Assembly: GCF_002412165.1 (NCBI RefSeq)
Contig: NZ_NXIA01000012.1
Coordinates: forward strand, 21,626 to 85,625
Origin: Curtobacterium sp. 'Ferrero'
GTDB taxonomy: Bacteria; Actinomycetota; Actinomycetes; Actinomycetales; Microbacteriaceae
Length of the DNA stretch: 64,000 bases
Reading direction: 5' to 3'
In this document: piece after piece, positions 59,310 to 64,000 of the stretch
Layout: every line of letters starts with the position of its first letter
How positions within the stretch are numbered: the first letter of the stretch is position 1
The notes under the pieces: generated by a model
Told to the model about the DNA's origin: nothing
Databases searched by the model: none
The model's input: only the letters and a program-made list of their open reading frames with translations
Made by a program: the position numbers and the translations under genes

Positions 59310-61762
59310 GCGGCGGCCGTCCGCGGCACGCGACCTCGACAGCGCGACGCGTCCCGGTCTCGACGTACCGCCTGCAGGTCACGGCGGACTTCGACCTGAC
59401 CGCGGCCCGGGACCTCGTCGACTACGTCCACGACCTCGGTGCCGACTGGCTGTACCTGTCGCCTGTGCTGCAGGCCGAGCCCGGTTCGCAGCACGGGTAC
59501 GACGTGGTCGACCACACGCACGTCGACGACGAGCGCGGGGGCGACGCCGCGCTCCGCGCCCTGGCCGAGGCCGCGCACGCGGTCGGGCTCGGGGTGCTGG
59601 TCGACATCGTGCCGAACCACGTCGGTGTCGCCACCCCGTCGGTCAACCCCTGGTGGTGGTCGCTGCTCGAGCAGGGGCAGGGCTCCCCCGTCGCGTGGGC
59701 GTTCGACGTCGACTGGGAGGCCGGCGACGGACGCATCCGGATCCCGGTGCTCGACGACCGGCTGCTCGACGGCGTGACGCTGCGCGACGGACGTCTGTAC
59801 CTGGGCGACACCGCCTACCCGACCGCGCCGGGCACGGTGCACGAGGGCGACTCGGTGGCCGACGTGCACGACCGCCAGCACTACGAGTTCGTGCACTGGA
59901 AGCGCGCGGACCACGAGCTGAACTACCGACGGTTCTTCGCCGTGAACACGCTCGCCGCGATCCGGGTCGAGGAACCCGAGGTGTTCGCCGCCTCGCACAC
60001 CACCATCGGTGCGTGGTTCCGCGACGGGCTGGTGGACGGACTCCGTGTCGACCACCCGGACGGCCTGTACGACCCCGCCGGCTACCTGCAGGACCTCGCC
60101 GACCTGACCGGCGGCGCGTACGTCCTCGTCGAGAAGATCCTCGAGCCCGGCGAACAGCTCCCGGCGTCGTGGCCGGTCGACGGCACGACCGGGTACGACG
60201 CCCTCGGCGTGCTCGACCGCGTCTTCGTCGACACGGCAGGCGCGGAGGCCCTCACCGCCGCGTCCGGCGCCGAGCCGACGGACTGGCAGCAGCTGACGCA
60301 CGACACCCGCCGCGGGATCGCCGACGGCATCCTCGGCAGCGAGGTCCGGCGGCTCGCCCGGCTCCTCGCGCCGGTGGCCGGCGACCTCCCCGAGGAGCGG
60401 GTCGTGGACGCGGTGGCCGAGATCGTCGCCTCCTTCGACGTGTACCGCACCTACCTGCCCGAGGGCTCCCACCACCTCATCGCCGCGCTGGAACGCGCCG
60501 CCGAGGCCCGGCCGGAGCTCGACGACGTGATCGACCGCATCGCGCCGGCCCTCGTCGACCCGTCGTCGGCCGCGGCGCTCCGGCTGCAGCAGACGTCGGG
60601 GATGGTGATGGCGAAGGGCGTCGAGGACACCGCGTTCTACCGGACGTCGCGCCTCACGAGCCTGAGCGAGGTCGGCGGCGACCCGAGCGTGTTCGCGGTC
60701 TCCGTGGACGACTTCCACCAGGCGCAGCGCGACCGGCAGGGCAGCTGGCCGCACACCATGACCACGCTCACCACGCACGACACCAAGCGCAGCGAGGACA
60801 CCCGCGCCCGGATCGCCGTGCTCGCCGAGCTCGGCGACGAGTGGGCGTCCACGCTCGAGCGGCTGCAGTCGCTCGCGCCGCTCGAGGATGCGGTGCTCGC
60901 CGACCTCCTCTGGCAGGCGATCGTCGGCGCACGACCCGCCAGCCGGGAGCGTCTGCACGCCTACGCGGAGAAGGCTTCGCGCGAGGCCGGGGACAGCACC
61001 ACGTGGACCGACCCCGACGAGGACTTCGAACGCCGCATGCACGCGCTCGTGGACGCATCGTTCGACGACCCCGCGGTCGTCGCGGTGCTCGACGCCCTCG
61101 ACGAGCGGATCGACGCCGCCGGGTGGTCGAACGGCCTCGGGACCAAGCTCGTGCAGCTGACCGCGCCCGGCGTGCCCGACGTCTACCAGGGCACGGAGTC
61201 CTGGGACCGCTCGCTCGTCGACCCCGACAACCGGCGCCCGGTGGACTACGCCGAACGCCGGCACGTGCTCGCCACGCTCGACGGTCCGGAGGAGTCCGGC
61301 CCCGAGCGGCTGCCCGCGATCGGCCCGGACGGCGCCGCGAAGGTGCTCGTGACCAGCCGTGCGCTCCGCCTGCGCCGCGACCACCCGGAGCTGTTCACCC
61401 GGTACCTGGCGTTGGAGGCCAGCGGTGTCGCCGCCGACCACGTGGTCGCGTTCGACCGCGGCGGCGCCGTCACCGTCGCGACCCGGCTGCCGATCGGGCT
61501 CGAGCGCGTCGGCGGGTGGGGCGACACCCTGGTCCACGCGGCACCCGTCGACCGCGTGGACCTGCTGACCGGGAGGCGCGTCCCGGCGTCCAGGGGCATC
61601 CCCCTCGCCGAGGTGCTCGCCGACTACCCCGTCGCACTGCTCGTGCCCGCCGACGTCGTCGACGAGGCCGACCACCCGACGGAGCGCGGCGTCGCCGACG
61701 GCTCCGCCACCACCGTGACCGACGCGCAGGCCGAGGTCGAGATCCTGGAGGGCCACGCATGA
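59306..61762 (+). CDS. treY: Malto-oligosyltrehalose synthase TreY (818 aa)
   Basis: It turns the reducing end of maltodextrins into a trehalose unit. The start [53 protein letters not shown] is typical, and [20 protein letters not shown], then [17 protein letters not shown] (nucleophile Asp) and [15 protein letters not shown] (acid Glu) follow. Length is normal. ATGA overlap with glgX. Confidence 0.97.
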
Positions 61763-63513
61763 CCGTCCCCGCCCGTTACGCCGTCTGGGCTCCCCTCCCG
61801 GATCGGGTCCGGCTCGTCGTCGACGACGTCGAGTACCCGTTGACACGCGGCGACGACGACTGGTGGTCCACCGACGAGGTCCTGCCGGTCGTCGGAGCCC
61901 GCTACGGCTTCCGCATCGACGACGACGACGCGGTCCGCCCCGACCCGCGCAGCCGGTTCCAGCCGGAGGGCGTGCACGGGCCGTCCGAGGTCGTGGACCC
62001 GGAGCGGTTCTCGTGGACCGACGACGAGTGGACCGGCCGGCCCGCCCGCGGCGGGGTCGTCTACGAGATGCACGTCGGGACCTTCACGCCCGAGGGCACG
62101 CTCGACGCGGCGGCCGCCAAGCTCGAGCACCTCGTCGAGCTCGGCGTCTCGTTCGTCGAGGTGCTCCCGGTCAACGGGTTCAACGGCGAGTGGAACTGGG
62201 GGTACGACGGGGTCGCCTGGTACGCCGTGCAGCACACGTACGGCGGTCCGGACGCCTACGACCGGTTCGTCGACCGGGCGCACGCGCTCGGCCTCGGCGT
62301 CATCCAGGACGTCGTCTACAACCACCTCGGCCCGAGCGGCAACTACCTGCCGCTGTACGGCCCGTACCTGCTGCAGGGACTCGGCAACACGTGGGGCGAC
62401 TCGGTCAACGTCGAGCACCCGGAGGTCCGCCGGTACGTGCTCGACAACGTCCGGATGTGGTTCCGGGACCACCACGTCGACGGGCTCCGGCTCGACGCCG
62501 TGCACGCGATCCGGGACACCACGCGGCCGCACGTCCTCGCCGACATGGCGTCCGAGACCGATGCGTACTCGTCGTTCGTCGGGCGTCCGCTGTCGCTGAT
62601 CGCGGAGTCGGACCTCAACGACCCGATCATGTTCCGCCCGCGGGAGGCCGCCGGCTACGGGCTCGCCGGGCAGTGGTCCGACGACTTCCACCACGCGGTG
62701 CACGTCGCGCTGACGCGGGAGACGACCGGCTACTACGCCGACTTCGAGCCGCTGTCGGCGCTCGCGAAGGTACTCGAGGACGGGTTCTTCCACGACGGCA
62801 CCTGGTCGTCGTTCCGGCGCAAGCGGCACGGACGACCGATCGACCGGGGGACCTCCCCCACGACGGCGCTCGTCGTCGCGAACCAGAACCACGACCAGAT
62901 CGGCAACCGTGCTGCGGGTGACCGGCTCGCGGCGACCCTCGACGACGAGTCGCTGGTGATCGCGGCGGCGCTCACGCTCCTCGGCCCGTTCACGCCGATG
63001 CTGTTCATGGGCGAGGAGTTCGCCGCGTCGACACCGTGGCAGTTCTTCACGTCGCACCCCGAACCGGAGCTCGGCAAGGTCACCGCCGAGGGGCGCATCA
63101 AGGAGTTCGCCGAGCACGGGTGGGACGAGTCGGTCGTGCCGGACCCGCAGGACCCGGAGACGTTCCAGCGGTCGAAGCTCGACTGGTCGTCGCTGTCCGG
63201 CGACCGGGAGTCACGGATCCTCACCGCCTACCGGGTGCTCATCGCCCTGCGGCGGACCGAGCAGGCGTTCGTCGACCACCGGTACGAGGCGAACGCCGTG
63301 CGGTTCGACGAGGATCGGCGGTGGCTCGTGCTGACGCGCGGCGTCCTCGGGCCGGACACGGCACCGGTGCACGTCGTGGTGAACCTGCTGGACGAGGCTG
63401 CTCAGGTCCCCGTGCCGGGTTCGTCCGGCGAGGAGCTCTACCGGTTCGGCGAGGCCACCGTGGACGCCGGCGGCGTGCGGTTCGGCGGCCGCGGCGTGGT
63501 CGTCGTCCGCTGA
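61759..63513 (+). CDS. treZ: Malto-oligosyltrehalose trehalohydrolase TreZ (584 aa)
   Basis: It releases trehalose from the TreY product. An N-terminal CBM48-like part ([22 protein letters not shown]) leads to the GH13 barrel: [47 protein letters not shown] (nucleophile Asp), [10 protein letters not shown] (acid Glu) and [17 protein letters not shown] overlap with treY; a strong hairpin follows, so the operon is glgX-treY-treZ. Confidence 0.97.
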   Translation: MTVPARYAVWAPLPDRVRLVVDDVEYPLTRGDDDWWSTDEVLPVVGARYGFRIDDDDAVRPDPRSRFQPEGVHGPSEVVDPERFSWTDDEWTGRPARGGVVYEMHVGTFTPEGTLDAAAAKLEHLVELGVSFVEVLPVNGFNGEWNWGYDGVAWYAVQHTYGGPDAYDRFVDRAHALGLGVIQDVVYNHLGPSGNYLPLYGPYLLQGLGNTWGDSVNVEHPEVRRYVLDNVRMWFRDHHVDGLRLDAVHAIRDTTRPHVLADMASETDAYSSFVGRPLSLIAESDLNDPIMFRPREAAGYGLAGQWSDDFHHAVHVALTRETTGYYADFEPLSALAKVLEDGFFHDGTWSSFRRKRHGRPIDRGTSPTTALVVANQNHDQIGNRAAGDRLAATLDDESLVIAAALTLLGPFTPMLFMGEEFAASTPWQFFTSHPEPELGKVTAEGRIKEFAEHGWDESVVPDPQDPETFQRSKLDWSSLSGDRESRILTAYRVLIALRRTEQAFVDHRYEANAVRFDEDRRWLVLTRGVLGPDTAPVHVVVNLLDEAAQVPVPGSSGEELYRFGEATVDAGGVRFGGRGVVVVR

Positions 63514-63537
63514 CCGGAGCGGCACCCCGCACGACGG

Positions 63538-63575
63538 ACGACACCCCGCACCGGATCAACGGTGCGGGGTGTCGT
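63538..63575. terminator. Hairpin terminator after treZ
   Basis: Perfect 16 bp arms ACGACACCCCGCACCG and CGGTGCGGGGTGTCGT around a 6 base loop, between converging genes. Confidence 0.85.
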
Positions 63576-63609
63576 GCTTCGCGCAGGCGCGACTCCCGGG
63601 GCAGAGCGC

Positions 63610-64000
63610 TCAGGCGATGTGTGCGTTGGTGCGGACGGAGGGCAGGCGTCGGTGGTCGCGCACGAGGGAGCGTGCTTCGCGCAGACGTCGGTCGATGCCC
63701 CACTTGGTGACCAGGGTCAGTGATTCGCGGACGATGTTGCCGCTCATCTTCGAGACCCCGTGCTCGCGTTCGGTGAACGTGATCGGCGTCTCCACGACCC
63801 GCAGTCCCGCCTCGAGGGCCCGCCAGCACAGGTCGACCTGGAAGCAGTACCCCTTCGACGCCACCCCGGACAGGTCGATCCGTTCGAACGCGTCCGCGGT
63901 GAACACCCGGAACCCGCCGGTGGCGTCTCGGACCGCGATGCCCAGCGCGAGGCGGGTGTAGAGGTTGCCGCCGCGGGAGAGCGCCTCCCGGTACCAGGGC
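63610..64000 (-). CDS. Polyprenol monophosphomannose synthase, C-terminal part (runs off the window)
   Basis: A family 2 glycosyltransferase that makes polyprenyl-phosphate mannose from GDP-mannose. The visible 129 codons include RDATGGFRVFTADAFERIDL, SKGYCFQVDLCWRALEAGLRVVETPITFTEREHGVSKMSGNIVRESL, the conserved end of Ppm1/DPM1-type enzymes. The start lies beyond 64000. Its product could feed GT39-type transferases such as the one at 41665-44025. Confidence 0.92.
   Translation of the reverse strand, partial: PWYREALSRGGNLYTRLALGIAVRDATGGFRVFTADAFERIDLSGVASKGYCFQVDLCWRALEAGLRVVETPITFTEREHGVSKMSGNIVRESLTLVTKWGIDRRLREARSLVRDHRRLPSVRTNAHIA

Overview
The window is high-GC actinobacterial DNA. 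It reads most like a member of the Microbacteriaceae, with a Curtobacterium-like genus as the best guess. That rests on gene content (mycothiol-type DsbA enzyme, group II truncated globin, LacI/ABC sugar loci, GlgX-TreY-TreZ, polyprenol-phosphate-mannose synthase), frequent GTG/TTG starts, 1-4 bp stop/start overlaps, and a very high share of apparently leaderless genes, in which a TANNNT-like -10 box lies 6-7 bp before the start codon. No phage, plasmid or insertion-sequence genes are visible; it looks like chromosome.

Layout. 0-2.8 kb: start of the trigger factor gene, tRNA-Pro, a small membrane protein, tRNA-Gly, then an ArsR-like regulator with a partner gene, flanked by two copies of a DUF1905-like gene, the left one frameshifted. 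2.8-12.7 kb: a probable high-mannose N-glycan utilisation locus with an Endo H-like GH18 enzyme, GH38 alpha-mannosidase, GH5 glycosidase, ABC sugar importer and divergent LacI regulator, with palindromic operators in the divergent promoter region. 12.8-24.3 kb: exporter, two-component system, AraC regulator, serine hydrolase, PaiB-like protein, amidohydrolase, Nei-type glycosylase, RpiB, and a divergent regulator/acetyltransferase pair whose start codons overlap. 24.3-27.4 kb: a four-gene type VII-like/polymorphic-toxin-like locus whose large gene is split at a run of eight G. 27.4-41.6 kb: housekeeping genes (DsbA-like, PepN, MscS, GlbO, TesB, EttA, SSB, MsrA) and tRNA-Arg.

41.6-48 kb: a cell-surface glycan locus with a GT39 membrane glycosyltransferase, a CMP-nonulosonate synthetase-like enzyme, a NeuB-like synthase and a putative glycosyltransferase. 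Two of these genes carry copies of a palindromic ~60 bp element inside their reading frames, and the same element forms a five-unit array at 50.6-51.1 kb. 48-52.6 kb: thioredoxin-like protein, MarR/MFS pair, oligoribonuclease, tRNA-His, zincin-like protein. 52.7-56.6 kb: a thiamine-precursor ECF transporter (ykoE-D-C order) behind a TPP riboswitch, plus a kinase. 56.6-64 kb: GerW-like protein, the glgX-treY-treZ operon turning glycogen/maltodextrin into trehalose, and the end of a polyprenol-phosphate-mannose synthase gene.

The most unusual items are the palindromic element family that enters coding sequence in frame, the split toxin-like gene at the G8 tract, the overlapping divergent leaderless starts at 23.76 kb, and the N-glycan locus.
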